A stretch of 64,000 bases of DNA from an uncultured Eubacterium sp. (GCA_934316925.1 CAKREC010000003.1:1-64000), one strand, 5' to 3'. Positions 34,565 to 44,158 are shown, numbered from the stretch's first letter. Notes: generated from the letters alone by a model not told the origin. A program made the numbers and translations.

Positions 34565-35866
34565 TTAAGGACGCGCCATCACACATCCGGCACCATAATA
34601 ATAATTTGCCGGTCTGTTCGCCCACAATGTACTTACAATTGGTTTGCCTTTATCCGTGAAGCCGGTGCATTCATATCCCGCAAACATCTCCACATGATAA
34701 ATGCCTTTGTACCGGCCATTCTTTGCGCCGGTTTCAAACATCAGATCTCCCGGACGGAATTTCAGTCCCTGGATATTTTTTGCATACAGACCGCCTTTGA
34801 TCCGTTTATTTTTGGAGATCAGATTCTTCGCAATTTCAGCGGCCACCGGCGCATATGCCCGGTTTCCAAATGTCTTGCCTTCTTTTCTGTATGCAAGCCA
34901 CACCAGAGAACTGCAATCGTAATACCCTTTCTGCATTCTTCTTGGCTGGCTGTATGTTCCTTTGGCAATGGATTTTGCCTTATTGATCACTTTTTTCCTT
35001 TTTGCAGTCACAACGGATACTGCACAGCCGATCCGCTGATTGCCCAGCTTGGCATATACAACCGCATTTCCATTCTTTTTGGCTTTTATTTTGCCCTTGC
35101 TGTTGATCGTCGCAACGGATTTCTTCGTCGTTTTCCAGACAATCTTGCCGGAGTAACCCTTGACCTTCAATTTGGTTGTCTTTCCTTTTACCAGGACAGC
35201 CGATGCCTTATTGATCGTTACCTCTGCGCAACTGTAAGTAAAGGTAAATGTCTGGTTATTGATCGTCACCTGGATCTGTGTCGTACCGGCATCGTAAGCT
35301 GCTACCGTGAGCTGTTTTTTCTCTGCATCAAAATTCACATATACACTCATGTCTGGATTCGACGACTGAAAATCATAGGTGTAATAGGTAAGCTGTGGCA
35401 TATCCTTAAAGGAAAACACCGTCTCCGGCGCTGTGCCGTATATCATATAGGTTGTCGCTTTGGTCTTGTCCAAGGAACTTCCTGACAGATCGGCTCCTGC
35501 CATAAACAGATAGCTGGCATGAAAACATGCCGTCCCTTGCGCATCGTAACCGTTCAATGTGACCGTAGCAGATCCTGCCCCCACAATCTTATAGTTGCCT
35601 TCCGCATCTACCGTAACAACCGATGTATTGTCGCTCTGATACTCCATTCTGTCGATCGTCGTGCCAACCGTTCCCGGAACCAGTTTTCCAACGTCTCCAA
35701 CAAAATAATTCAGTGCACTTACCTGTGGCCCGCTTTCTGCGCCCCACGAGTATGCCCCATTTTCCACGGTAATATCCTGCTGTTTTGCACTTGCGTAAGA
35801 AACCGGCAGCACCGCCCATATTCCCAGCAAACCAAATAAAACAATTCCTAATAAGTACTTTTTCAT
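34565..35866 (-). CDS. Secreted NlpC/P60-like cell-wall hydrolase with Big_2-like domain
   Basis: A 433-residue exported protein. A signal peptide (about 1-27) is followed by a 180-residue beta-rich region, then a lysine-rich Big_2-like domain (about 205-280). The C-terminal 140 residues resemble an NlpC/P60-type papain-like peptidase, with the catalytic Cys in YYDCSSLVWLAY (near 312) and the His in YHVEMFAGYE (near 385). It would cut peptide bonds in peptidoglycan. The start is placed at 35866, where GGAG lies six bases upstream; the ATG two codons earlier overlaps that site. Confidence 0.8.
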   Translation of the reverse strand: MKKYLLGIVLFGLLGIWAVLPVSYASAKQQDITVENGAYSWGAESGPQVSALNYFVGDVGKLVPGTVGTTIDRMEYQSDNTSVVTVDAEGNYKIVGAGSATVTLNGYDAQGTACFHASYLFMAGADLSGSSLDKTKATTYMIYGTAPETVFSFKDMPQLTYYTYDFQSSNPDMSVYVNFDAEKKQLTVAAYDAGTTQIQVTINNQTFTFTYSCAEVTINKASAVLVKGKTTKLKVKGYSGKIVWKTTKKSVATINSKGKIKAKKNGNAVVYAKLGNQRIGCAVSVVTAKRKKVINKAKSIAKGTYSQPRRMQKGYYDCSSLVWLAYRKEGKTFGNRAYAPVAAEIAKNLISKNKRIKGGLYAKNIQGLKFRPGDLMFETGAKNGRYKGIYHVEMFAGYECTGFTDKGKPIVSTLWANRPANYYYGAGCVMARP

Positions 35867-35917
35867 AAGCATCTCCTTCTTGATAATTTTGTAAATCAGT
35901 ATCTACGACAGGTCGTC

Positions 35918-36709
35918 TTATGGAATCCGGTATCCATGATCGAGCGGGCCACTTCCTTTGCCAAGATCAAGACCGGCTCGCAGCGCCTCGCTGATATAAT
36001 CTTTGGCGTTTTCAACCGCCTCCCGTACCGTCTGCCCCTTTGCCAGACCGGCTGCGATCGCACTGGACAATGTGCATCCGGTTCCGTGTGTGTTCTCGTT
36101 CCGGATCCGCTGTCCTTTCAGCCAGACTCCCTGACTTCCGTCATAAAGATAATCATTGGCGTCCTGTATACGATGTCCGCCTTTGCAGAGAACCTGACAA
36201 TCATAACGATCCGATAGCGTCTTTGCCGCCTCTTCCATATCCTGCGGTGTCCGGATCTGCATACCGGTCAAAAATTCGCTCTCCGGAATGTTTGGAGTAA
36301 TCAGATCTGCCAAGGGAAACAATACACCCGTCATCGCCTCAACCGCCTCCGGTTCTAAAAGGCTGGCACCGCTTGTCGCTACCATAACCGGATCCAGCAC
36401 GATTTTCTTTGCCTGATATTCCGTAAGCTTTTGACCGATCACACGGATCAGTTCCCCAGATGACACCATACCGATCTTCACAGCATCCGGCCAGATATCC
36501 GTAAAAACAGCATCCAACTGCTTTCCAAGAAACTCTCCAGACACCGGAAAGATCCCGCTGACGCCTGTGGTATTCTGTGCTGTCAGTGCCGTGATCGCAC
36601 TCATCCCATAAACTCCGTTTGCCAGCATCGTCTTGAGGTCAGCCTGAATCCCGGCTCCTCCACTGCAGTCGCTCCCTGCGATCGTCAGGCATGTTGCTCT
36701 CTGTTTCAT
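35918..36709 (-). CDS. thiD: Hydroxymethylpyrimidine/phosphomethylpyrimidine kinase
   Basis: A 263-residue ribokinase-fold enzyme of thiamine synthesis or salvage. The start has LTIAGSDCSGGAGIQADLKTM, and the anion-hole motif GTGCTLSSAIAAGLAKG lies near 211-227. The start at 36709 is fixed by a four-base ATGA overlap with the upstream dus gene and GGAAGGA before it. It could also act on pyridoxal, as some ThiD-like enzymes do. No TPP riboswitch was seen. Confidence 0.9.
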   Translation of the reverse strand: MKQRATCLTIAGSDCSGGAGIQADLKTMLANGVYGMSAITALTAQNTTGVSGIFPVSGEFLGKQLDAVFTDIWPDAVKIGMVSSGELIRVIGQKLTEYQAKKIVLDPVMVATSGASLLEPEAVEAMTGVLFPLADLITPNIPESEFLTGMQIRTPQDMEEAAKTLSDRYDCQVLCKGGHRIQDANDYLYDGSQGVWLKGQRIRNENTHGTGCTLSSAIAAGLAKGQTVREAVENAKDYISEALRAGLDLGKGSGPLDHGYRIP

Positions 36710-37632
36710 ATCCAAGTTCCTTCCATCGTGCGGATCACATTTTCATATTCCCGCAATTTTTTTGTCTTACGCACTTTCTTCCAGACCTTCTCCGGTTCCG
36801 GAAATTGACGTGACATGTAAAACCAAAGTTCTTTCATCTTGTATAAAACCGGCACTTCCGGCATAACTTCCCGGTACCGCGCCGTCAAAACTTTGGAAAA
36901 TGCAATCAGTTCCGACAGTTCCAAAGGCGCGCCTCCCTGTATCTGGCGTACCAGTGCCGGGTTAGCGATCAGTCCACGCCCGATCATGATGCGATCCACC
37001 GAAGGAAACTGCCCGGTAAACTGCTCATAGTCAGACACCGTATTGATGTCTCCATTATAACATACCGGAGCTTTGCTGTGTTGCAAAGCTTTTGCAAAAA
37101 TATCATGATGTGGTTTATTTTTATAAAACTCCTGCTGCACCCGTGGATGTACGATCAACTCCCGGATCGGATACTGGTTGTAGATCTCCAGGATCTTCTC
37201 AAACTCCTCCGGCTCTTCTTTGCCAATTCGCGTTTTGATCGAAATCGGAAAATCACTGTGCGTAAAGATCTGCTCCAAAAACTCATTCAGTTCCGGCAGC
37301 AGCGCCAGAAATCCGGAACCTCTCCCTTTTCCTGCTACCGTGCCGGATGGACAGCCAAGATTCAGATTCACTTCGGAATAGCCATAGTCCATCAGACACT
37401 GTCCCGTATATACAAAATCCTTCCAGGCATTGCTGAGGATCTGCGGAACAACCGGAATCCCCTGATTGTGTTCCGGTATCACATCCTTTTTCTCCCGGCT
37501 CTTAAAATTGGAACTTGATGTCGGCGTGACAAAAGGCGTGTAGTATCGTGTCATCCCCGGAAACATCTCATGATGGGTATTGCGGTACAGATATGAGGTA
37601 ATCCCCTCCATTGGTGCAAAATATAATTCCAT
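36706..37632 (-). CDS. tRNA-dihydrouridine synthase
   Basis: A 308-residue TIM-barrel flavoenzyme reducing uridines in tRNA. The start has LYFAPMEGIT, and the FMN-binding loop VNLNLGCPSG lies near 100 with the catalytic Cys. Later motifs ICYNGDINT-like (VCYNGDINTVSDY) and RIMIGRGLIANPAL are present. It is a little shorter than DusB. Coupled to thiD by an ATGA overlap. Confidence 0.92.
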   Translation of the reverse strand: MELYFAPMEGITSYLYRNTHHEMFPGMTRYYTPFVTPTSSSNFKSREKKDVIPEHNQGIPVVPQILSNAWKDFVYTGQCLMDYGYSEVNLNLGCPSGTVAGKGRGSGFLALLPELNEFLEQIFTHSDFPISIKTRIGKEEPEEFEKILEIYNQYPIRELIVHPRVQQEFYKNKPHHDIFAKALQHSKAPVCYNGDINTVSDYEQFTGQFPSVDRIMIGRGLIANPALVRQIQGGAPLELSELIAFSKVLTARYREVMPEVPVLYKMKELWFYMSRQFPEPEKVWKKVRKTKKLREYENVIRTMEGTWI

Positions 37633-37666
37633 TTTTCTAATCCTTTTCTATTGTTAATCGTCAAAA

Positions 37667-37702
37667 AAAGGAAATAGAAAGACTATGCTCTCTATCTCCT
37701 TT
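37667..37702 (-). terminator. Terminator of the PAP2 gene
   Basis: On the minus strand AAAGGAGATAGAGAG pairs with CTTTCTATTTCCTTT, with two G-U pairs, followed by seven T residues. On the plus strand the two positions are mismatched, so it is directional. It lies 14 bases past the gene end. Confidence 0.8.
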
Positions 37703-37715
37703 GATATAATACCGG

Positions 37716-38402
37716 TTACTCCAAAGAGTCCGCTCTATGTCTGCGAAAGAATCGTCCGCGTACCAGCGAGCCATGATATACCAGCTGATATACAAATACA
37801 AACAATACACCGCCGCCAACTACGTCCACGAAAGAATGTTGTTTTAATGTGACGGTAGAAATGCAGATCAGAATACAAAGCACCAAAGATGCCATACGAA
37901 GCACTTTGTGATCTTCCATCATATGCGACTTGCAGAGTGCCACATGGATCACCAGTGAATTATATACATGAATGCTTGGAAAAACATTCGTACTGGTATC
38001 CGCCGCATAGATCATCGCAACCAGGCGGGTAAATATATTGTCTCTTGCAAAACCGGATGGACGCATCGTCTGTGCAGTAGGCCAAAATGTATTTAACAGC
38101 AGAAAAGCGGTCATACCGATGATCAAAGCCTCCGCACAATGATAAAAATCATCGGGATGTTCTTTTGCGTGCAGCATCAGCGCAATAACCGCAACTGCGA
38201 TATACGCAAACCAAAGATAATACGGTACAATGAAGTATTCGCAAAATGGAATCCAATCATCTACAATACAGTGTACATATGTATAATCCACCGGTCCCCG
38301 ATGCTCCAGTGCAGAAAACCAGATCAGGTAAACCGGCAAATAAAGAAACAGCACAGTAACACGATGGCGTTGCCAAAAACTCCGTAATCGTTCAAATCTC
38401 AT
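37716..38402 (-). CDS. PAP2-family phosphatase-like membrane protein
   Basis: A 228-residue protein with about six membrane segments. The PAP2 motifs are partly present: NVFPSIHVYNSL (near 165) and KQHSFVDVVGG (near 205), carrying the conserved Ser-x-His and His-x-x-x-Asp. The first, Lys/Arg-rich motif is less clear. It could dephosphorylate phosphatidate or undecaprenyl pyrophosphate, or attach inositol phosphate. The substrate is unknown. AGGAAG precedes the ATG. Confidence 0.82.
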   Translation of the reverse strand: MRFERLRSFWQRHRVTVLFLYLPVYLIWFSALEHRGPVDYTYVHCIVDDWIPFCEYFIVPYYLWFAYIAVAVIALMLHAKEHPDDFYHCAEALIIGMTAFLLLNTFWPTAQTMRPSGFARDNIFTRLVAMIYAADTSTNVFPSIHVYNSLVIHVALCKSHMMEDHKVLRMASLVLCILICISTVTLKQHSFVDVVGGGVLFVFVYQLVYHGSLVRGRFFRRHRADSLE

Positions 38403-38478
38403 TTCGATCTTCCTTCCTATTGTATGCTTATAACACGAACTCCATTGTACTATATTTAAACATGAACTGTCAAATTTC

Positions 38479-39816
38479 TTACATAAAAAATGTGATGAGT
38501 GCCGTATCTACCAGGAATACAGGGATCAAAATGCAGATCGACCAGCCAAGATATCCAAAGAATGACGGCATACGCACACCATTTTCATCGGAAATCGATT
38601 TAACCATAAAGTTTGGTGCATTTCCAATATATGTGTTGGCGCCCATAAATACCGCACCACATGAAATCGCGGTGAGCAGCTTGGTAGAAATCTGCGTGGT
38701 AACACCACTTACCGTAACTGTGATCACTTTGCCAACTGCTGCCGTAGCTGCTGCTGTCGTAAAGAACACAAGGTAGGTTGGTGTGTTATCAAGGAAACTG
38801 GACAACGCTCCGGTAACCCAGAACATCTGCCATGCTTTGTTCAGTCCAAGCTGAGGTCCCTGAACCTTCAACAAGTTGAGTGCCGGCTGCATCGTAATGA
38901 AAATACCGATGAACAATACTGCCACTTCCTGGATTGCACCCCAGCTAAAGCGGTTCTCTTCACGGATCTCTTTCTTTGTCGTCTTGAAGGAAAGCAAAGC
39001 AGACAACAAAATGATCGCTACTTCTACGATGGCAGACCATTTCAGGTATACTTCACCAAAAATGTGAATTCCCTGTCCCGGGATCACACCGCTGATAATA
39101 ACGGCACATACGATCGTGATCAGGAAAATAATGTTATGAGCACCCGTGATCTTTAATTTTGGACCATCTTTTGGCGTCGGTGGTGTATGTCCCAGCGCCA
39201 GATCTTTTTTGTATCGCGAACGATCAATAAAGAAAAAGATCGTCAGCAATGCAACCATATTAAACAACATGATCGGGAACAGACGCAAGCTCCACGCAAA
39301 TGGAACTCCATGTGTGAATCCCATCAACAGTGGTGGATCACCGATCGGAGTCAGACATCCTCCCAGATTGGAGATCATGAAAATGAAGAAGATCATAACA
39401 TGCGCTCTGGCTCCACGCCAGGAATTCATCTTCAATACCGGACGGACCAAAACCATGCTGGCACCGGTTGTACCGATACAACTGGCAAGAAATGTACCGA
39501 TCGCAAGCATAACGATATTGGTGACCGGCTTGCCCGCAAACTGTCCTTCCACATGAATATTTCCTGCCACGCAGAAAAGGCCAAACAATAAAACAATAAA
39601 TGTAAGGTAGTCGTCTATCAGGCATTCCAGCACCGATTCTACGGTCGGATGCGCTCCATTAATAAAAAGTGATGGTACGATAAACAACAACGAACAGATC
39701 AGAACCACAAGTGGGCGATACTTTTCCCACCAATCCTCTTTTACTAATGGAAATATTGCGATACACAGCAATAATGCAACAAACGGAATACATAATAAAA
39801 TAGCACTTGTACTCAT
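38479..39816 (-). CDS. Sodium:proton antiporter, NhaD/CitM-like
   Basis: A 445-residue transporter with about eleven membrane segments. It has the pattern ASCIGTTGASMVLVRPVL and SNLGGCLTPIGDPPLLMGF, typical of NhaD-type Na+/H+ antiporters in the ion transporter superfamily, and NTPTYLVFF later. It probably exchanges sodium for protons at the membrane. No other gene of the unit is present. CitM-like organic acid transport cannot be excluded. Confidence 0.85.
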   Translation of the reverse strand: MSTSAILLCIPFVALLLCIAIFPLVKEDWWEKYRPLVVLICSLLFIVPSLFINGAHPTVESVLECLIDDYLTFIVLLFGLFCVAGNIHVEGQFAGKPVTNIVMLAIGTFLASCIGTTGASMVLVRPVLKMNSWRGARAHVMIFFIFMISNLGGCLTPIGDPPLLMGFTHGVPFAWSLRLFPIMLFNMVALLTIFFFIDRSRYKKDLALGHTPPTPKDGPKLKITGAHNIIFLITIVCAVIISGVIPGQGIHIFGEVYLKWSAIVEVAIILLSALLSFKTTKKEIREENRFSWGAIQEVAVLFIGIFITMQPALNLLKVQGPQLGLNKAWQMFWVTGALSSFLDNTPTYLVFFTTAAATAAVGKVITVTVSGVTTQISTKLLTAISCGAVFMGANTYIGNAPNFMVKSISDENGVRMPSFFGYLGWSICILIPVFLVDTALITFFM

Positions 39817-39970
39817 AATACAATTTCCATCCTTTCTTATTTAATAGTATTAGCTATGCCAATTTTCGCTCCACTCATTATAGGACGAGATTTTTCATTT
39901 GTAAAGGAAATTTTCCTTAAAAAAGAATATGTAAAACAGTTTCGTCATTTTTACCGAAATAATCCTCTAT

Positions 39971-39999
39971 TTGACAAAATCTTTAAAATGTTTTACAGT
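39971..39999 (+). promoter_or_regulatory. Sigma-A promoter of the lipoprotein gene
   Basis: TTGACA (39971-39976) and TACAGT (39994-39999) are 17 bases apart. The ATG follows 35 bases after the -10 box. Confidence 0.55.
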
Positions 40000-40033
40000 T
40001 AAATCCAATGAAATTCTAAAGGAGAAATTATTT

Positions 40034-40768
40034 ATGTATTTTAAACATTTTTCTAAATTTTTATGCGTACTTCTTGCTGCCGGATGCGTACTGAATGTAA
40101 GCGGATGCGGAAAAAAAGCAGACTCCGGATCCGCTACGGGAAGTGCGGTCGAAAGTGCCAAAGAAGAGAACGCAAACACCTCGCTTTTTATCAAAGCATA
40201 CCTGGACACGATGTGCAAACAGGACTTCCAGTCCTTTGCCGATGCTACCGGCTCTTCCGCATCCGATATCCAGAATTCTTACAGTTCCAATCTGGCAAGC
40301 ATTTTGTCTGAATATGTAACCTATGAGATCGGTTCCGGCATCGAAACTGCTCTTACGGAAGAGCTGTCCACGATCCTTGGCAAATGCCAGTACACCGTAC
40401 AGGATCCCATCGCCAATGAGGATGGCACCGTGACCGTACCGGTTTCGATCAAGCCTCTTGTGATCTTTAAAAAAGCGATCGCGTATGGAAATAAAGAATC
40501 CAACAAATGGACGAAAAAACACAAAGACGATTTTGATGAAGAAGAAGCTACCAACAAATTCTTTATGGCAGTGATCGACTCCTGCGACAAGCAGCTGCAG
40601 GATCCTACCTACAAAGAGGAAACCGTAGTAAATGTAACGATGACACCTTCTGAAGACGACGAGGATGTATACGAATACAACAGTGAGGATCTCGGCAAAC
40701 TGCTGTCCACTCTGGTTGATCTGGACGCCTGGGCAGATGAAGTAGACGACGAAGATGAAGAAAGCTAG
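40034..40768 (+). CDS. Lipoprotein with DUF5105-like domain
   Basis: A 244-residue lipoprotein. The signal peptide ends in a lipobox VSGC (near 28). A Ser/Ala/Glu spacer is followed by a helical and beta domain of about 170 residues, and the tail is acidic (DEVDDEDEES). AAAGGAG places the start at 40034. The DUF5105 assignment is from memory of general layout and is tentative. It converges with the anti-sigma gene at a shared terminator. Confidence 0.78.
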   Translation: MYFKHFSKFLCVLLAAGCVLNVSGCGKKADSGSATGSAVESAKEENANTSLFIKAYLDTMCKQDFQSFADATGSSASDIQNSYSSNLASILSEYVTYEIGSGIETALTEELSTILGKCQYTVQDPIANEDGTVTVPVSIKPLVIFKKAIAYGNKESNKWTKKHKDDFDEEEATNKFFMAVIDSCDKQLQDPTYKEETVVNVTMTPSEDDEDVYEYNSEDLGKLLSTLVDLDAWADEVDDEDEES

Positions 40769-40789
40769 CATGTTCCTGTTTAAATCAAA

Positions 40790-40825
40790 AAAAACGAGCT
40801 GACATCATTTTGCCAGCTCGTTTTT
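40790..40825. terminator. Bidirectional terminator
   Basis: AAAAACGAGCTG and CAGCTCGTTTTT pair perfectly around a 12-base loop, with A and T runs on both sides. It ends immediately before the convergent gene's stop codon. Confidence 0.85.
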
Positions 40826-41608
40826 CTATTGTGCATATGTTTTCAACCATTTTTCATAACTTTGTTTCTGTTCTTTCGTCCATTCCAATGTTTGATACAT
40901 GATTTTTGGTTTTTGGTCACTCAGACTCGCCCCTTCCATCAATTTACGAATCTGTTTTTCCGTAAGATTGTTATTGTCATCTCGTAATTCCAACAGATAA
41001 TCATTTCCGTCAAACAGGATCCATGCTCTAGTTTGATGTTGATTTTTTGCTACATATACCTCCCCGGATGTTACTCGATAATGATCCATCTTTTCCGCTT
41101 GTGGCAGGATGTTGACAAAGGTTTCCTGCAGATGGAAAAAAGCTACCGTAAAGAAATCGGTATCCTGGTTTTTACCATAATAGATCGAGGTGCCTTCCTC
41201 CGTAATATGGTAACCTTTTGGAATATAAGCTAATCTTAAATACTTTTTCGTCACTTCCCCCTGGCCCTTAGCGGCAGGATCACCCGAGTCCGGTGTTTGA
41301 GAAGCCGTTACCGTTGGGGTCTGTTTCTCAATCGAAATACCTTTTCCTCCTTTTACCGTTACCTCTTTTCCTCGAAAAGACTGTATGAGATTGTGCATCG
41401 TCAATGGTTTGCCTTCCAGATGGTTGGAAGCGTATACCGATACTCCGCCACCCAGGATCACCATGCACACTGCTGCCGCCACAGCCGCTTTCCACCACAC
41501 GGTTTTGCCGCCTTTATGTTTTCTTTCCACTCCCGAATTTTCAACAGCCTCTTCCAAATATTCATCACGGATTCCGTCCAACATTTTTTTTATATCTTTT
41601 TTGTCCAT
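40826..41608 (-). CDS. Membrane protein with DUF4367-like domain, likely anti-sigma partner
   Basis: A 260-residue protein. A cytoplasmic segment of about 35 residues (MDKKDIKKMLDGIRDEYLEE) precedes one membrane helix (about 39-58, WWKAAVAAAVCMVILGGGV). The outer domain has a Pro/Thr spacer and about 130 residues resembling DUF4367. AAGAGG fixes the start at 41608. It follows the ECF sigma gene by 53 bases, so it is probably that factor's anti-sigma partner. No zinc motif is seen. Confidence 0.75.
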   Translation of the reverse strand: MDKKDIKKMLDGIRDEYLEEAVENSGVERKHKGGKTVWWKAAVAAAVCMVILGGGVSVYASNHLEGKPLTMHNLIQSFRGKEVTVKGGKGISIEKQTPTVTASQTPDSGDPAAKGQGEVTKKYLRLAYIPKGYHITEEGTSIYYGKNQDTDFFTVAFFHLQETFVNILPQAEKMDHYRVTSGEVYVAKNQHQTRAWILFDGNDYLLELRDDNNNLTEKQIRKLMEGASLSDQKPKIMYQTLEWTKEQKQSYEKWLKTYAQ

Positions 41609-41661
41609 ATTTAATCCTCTTTTCCGTTCCATATTTCTTGATCCGTTCCTTGGGTCCAATC

Positions 41662-42219
41662 TTAATTCCACATCCCCTCCTTTTGCAAATAGCTTTTCAA
41701 CTTATGTCGCATCCTATGTAGATGTACCGTTACATAATTCGGACTGACCCCACATTCTCTGGCAATCTCTGATATTTTCTCGCCAAACCAATATCGTCTG
41801 ACAAAAAATATACGGTTCTGCCGGGTCTGTTTTTCCAAAAACGCATTCATCACCCGACTTAGTTCTGCTGCCATCACCTCGTCTTCCACCGGTCTTGCCC
41901 CTCCGAGTACTTTCTCAAGTTCATCCAGTGCCACTTCATAATCTGAATTGCGCTTTTGGGCATGCAGGTATTCACGCTTCTTCAATGCCTGATTTTTGGC
42001 AATACGGCACAGGTAGGAAATAAAGGGGTCCGGTTTTTGTGGTGGAATCTGGTTCCAGACTGCCAGCCAGGTATCATTCATACATTCCTGTACATCTTGT
42101 TCATTCTTCAAAATTCCACGCATAATTTTCCCACATAGCGGACCATACTTATTTCTCATCTCTGAAATTCCCTGTTCCGAGCGCTCTTCCAATAATTTAA
42201 TGATCAATGGATCCTCCAT
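41662..42219 (-). CDS. ECF-type RNA polymerase sigma factor
   Basis: A 185-residue sigma-70 factor. Region 2 runs about 10-85, with MRNKYGPLCGKIMRGILKN, DVQECMNDTWLAVW and ISYLCRIAKNQALKKRE. Region 4 lies about 125-182 with ISEIARECGVSPNYVTVHLHRMR, the helix-turn-helix. GGAGGTG precedes the ATG. The next gene is the likely anti-sigma. The regulon is unknown. Confidence 0.92.
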   Translation of the reverse strand: MEDPLIIKLLEERSEQGISEMRNKYGPLCGKIMRGILKNEQDVQECMNDTWLAVWNQIPPQKPDPFISYLCRIAKNQALKKREYLHAQKRNSDYEVALDELEKVLGGARPVEDEVMAAELSRVMNAFLEKQTRQNRIFFVRRYWFGEKISEIARECGVSPNYVTVHLHRMRHKLKSYLQKEGMWN

Positions 42220-42278
42220 TTTTTCACCTCCAACTATATACTACGGATTGTTTGATAAATATGACAGGACAAAATAAA

Positions 42279-42303
42279 AAACTCACCTTTTTACGATGAG
42301 TTT
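42279..42303 (-). terminator. Terminator after the LysR gene
   Basis: AAACTCA and TGAGTTT pair, and a TTTTTT run follows on the minus strand. It lies three bases past the LysR stop codon and would end the porCDAB-lysR transcript. Confidence 0.7.
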
Positions 42304-42306
42304 CTT

Positions 42307-43194
42307 TTATTTTCGGTATTCTTCCTGCTGATACGTGTCCAGCACATGCTGGTAAAATGTGCCTATGGCGGGTGCCATATTGCCTGGGTTCAATGTTGCA
42401 ATCCCAATGATCCGGTAGGCATCCTCTGCAAGCGGGTAACAATCTACTTCATACGGAATATCGTTCATGACCATCTCCGGCATCAGACAGATTCCAAAAT
42501 CATTTGCCACCATCGCGATCGTAGACAAGTCATCGACCACATGATAATTAGACTTCACGTTAAGATGATTTTCCTTTAGAAAATTCTGAATATCCGCGTC
42601 GGTGCCTTCCCGCTGTGTTACAAATTCGCGATCCTTTAATTCATCCAGATCCATGCAAGATCCCTCTTTCCGGCGCTTCATGCCTTTTGGCACCACGCAT
42701 AAAAGCGGATCCTTATAAAGTGGTTCGATCGGAATATCTCCAGCACTCGAAACAGACAAAAAGCCAAGATCCACCACACCATTCTTGATCCAGTATGCCA
42801 CATCTTCATAGGTTCCCTGAAACAGTTCGATCGTGATCGCCGGATATTCCTTCTGAAACGAGTGCATGATGTCCGGCAGCCAGTTGGTGCAAACACTGGA
42901 AAAGCAGCCAACCCGGATCCGTCCCTGTTTCAGTCCATTGAAATCCGCCACTGCCTGCTGCAGGCTCTCGTCACTGTTGAGCACCGCATTCACAAAAGGA
43001 AGAAGACGCTCTCCATAATTGGTAAGCGTCACTCCTGTCTTATTTCGATTCAATACTGAAAATCCCAGTTCTTTCTCCATCGCCGCCACCGCATGGCTGA
43101 TCGCGGATGGAGTAAGTCCCAGCAGATCTGCCGCTTTGCGAAAGCTTCCCTGATCTGCCACGGTCTTAAATACCTGATATGTAAGTAATGTCAT
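42307..43194 (-). CDS. LysR-family transcriptional regulator
   Basis: A 295-residue regulator. The N-terminal winged helix has FKTVADQGSFRKAADLLGLTPSAISHAVAAMEKELG, the classic LysR start. The effector domain (about 90-290) has the periplasmic-binding-type fold with IRVGCFSSVCTNWLP. AGGGGAAG precedes the ATG. It begins 12 bases after porB, so it probably shares that operon. It could respond to a 2-oxoacid or redox signal, but this is inferred only from position. Confidence 0.9.
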   Translation of the reverse strand: MTLLTYQVFKTVADQGSFRKAADLLGLTPSAISHAVAAMEKELGFSVLNRNKTGVTLTNYGERLLPFVNAVLNSDESLQQAVADFNGLKQGRIRVGCFSSVCTNWLPDIMHSFQKEYPAITIELFQGTYEDVAYWIKNGVVDLGFLSVSSAGDIPIEPLYKDPLLCVVPKGMKRRKEGSCMDLDELKDREFVTQREGTDADIQNFLKENHLNVKSNYHVVDDLSTIAMVANDFGICLMPEMVMNDIPYEVDCYPLAEDAYRIIGIATLNPGNMAPAIGTFYQHVLDTYQQEEYRK

Positions 43195-43206
43195 GTCTTC
43201 CCCTTA

Positions 43207-44148
43207 TTATCGGTTACATTTATACAACAGATCTTCCCAGCGCCGGTCTACTTCATCCTGGAACTGCTGGATCAGATCTTCGTTGCCCTTCTTAAACAAG
43301 TGCTTGAATCTTCCCTGTGAACGCAGGAAATCCTCGATCGGCAGCTTGCGTTTTGGTTCGTAGGATAGAATCCATTTGCCATGATCCACCTCGAACAATG
43401 GCCAGTAACAAGTCTCAACAGCCAATTTACAAATGTTCATAATATCCGGGGTATCATAACGCCAGCCTCGTGGACATGGTGTCATAACATTTAAAAAGCT
43501 TGCTCCCTCTGTATAAATCGCTTTTTCCGACTTGCGGTGCAGATCTTTGAAATCCGTTGTCAATGTAGTCTGCGCTACATATGGTACGTCGTGATCTGCA
43601 ATGATGCTTGCCAGATCTTTTCGGTTCTGCATCTTACCATTGGACTGACTTCCTACTGGTGTTGTTGTCGTATCTGCATACATCGGTGTCGCAGAGGAAC
43701 GCTGGATTCCGGTATTCATATAAGCACCATTGTCATAGCAGACATAAACCATGTCATGGCCACGCTCCATCGCGCCGGATAATGACTGAAATCCAATGTC
43801 GTAGGTACCGCCATCTCCACCAAATGTAATAAATTTAAAATTGTCTTCTTCTTTGATCCTGCCTCTCTTTTTTAAGGCTTTATACGCAGTCTCTACACCG
43901 CTGAGTGTAGCACCTGCATTTTCAAATGCATTATGAATATAGCTGTCTTCCCAGGATGTATATGGATACATAAAAGAAGAAACTTCCAGACAACCGGTAG
44001 CATTACCGATTACGGCATGATCTCCCTCATGTAATCCACGCAGTACGGCACGCACAGCGATCGTGGCGCCACATCCGGCACACATACGATGTCCCGGTGC
44101 TAACCGCTCTGGTTTTTCCATCATTGTTTTTAAACTGTAATCGCTCAT
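43207..44148 (-). CDS. porB: Pyruvate (2-oxoacid):ferredoxin oxidoreductase, beta subunit
   Basis: A 313-residue thiamine-pyrophosphate-binding subunit. The motif GDGGTYDIGFQSLSGAMERG (near 110) is the TPP-binding GDG site, with MVYVCYDNGAYMNTGIQRS following. An N-terminal Cys pair (HRMCAGCGATI) helps bind a cluster. With alpha, gamma and delta it oxidises pyruvate to acetyl-CoA and reduces ferredoxin. Pyruvate versus branched 2-oxoacid specificity is not read here. Confidence 0.93.
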   Translation of the reverse strand: MSDYSLKTMMEKPERLAPGHRMCAGCGATIAVRAVLRGLHEGDHAVIGNATGCLEVSSFMYPYTSWEDSYIHNAFENAGATLSGVETAYKALKKRGRIKEEDNFKFITFGGDGGTYDIGFQSLSGAMERGHDMVYVCYDNGAYMNTGIQRSSATPMYADTTTTPVGSQSNGKMQNRKDLASIIADHDVPYVAQTTLTTDFKDLHRKSEKAIYTEGASFLNVMTPCPRGWRYDTPDIMNICKLAVETCYWPLFEVDHGKWILSYEPKRKLPIEDFLRSQGRFKHLFKKGNEDLIQQFQDEVDRRWEDLLYKCNR

Positions 44149-44158
44149 ATCTACCTCA

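Noticed and set aside
36710..37666. TPP riboswitch for the thiD-like gene
   Set aside because: thiD is coupled to dus by overlapping codons and no riboswitch-like segment precedes dus.
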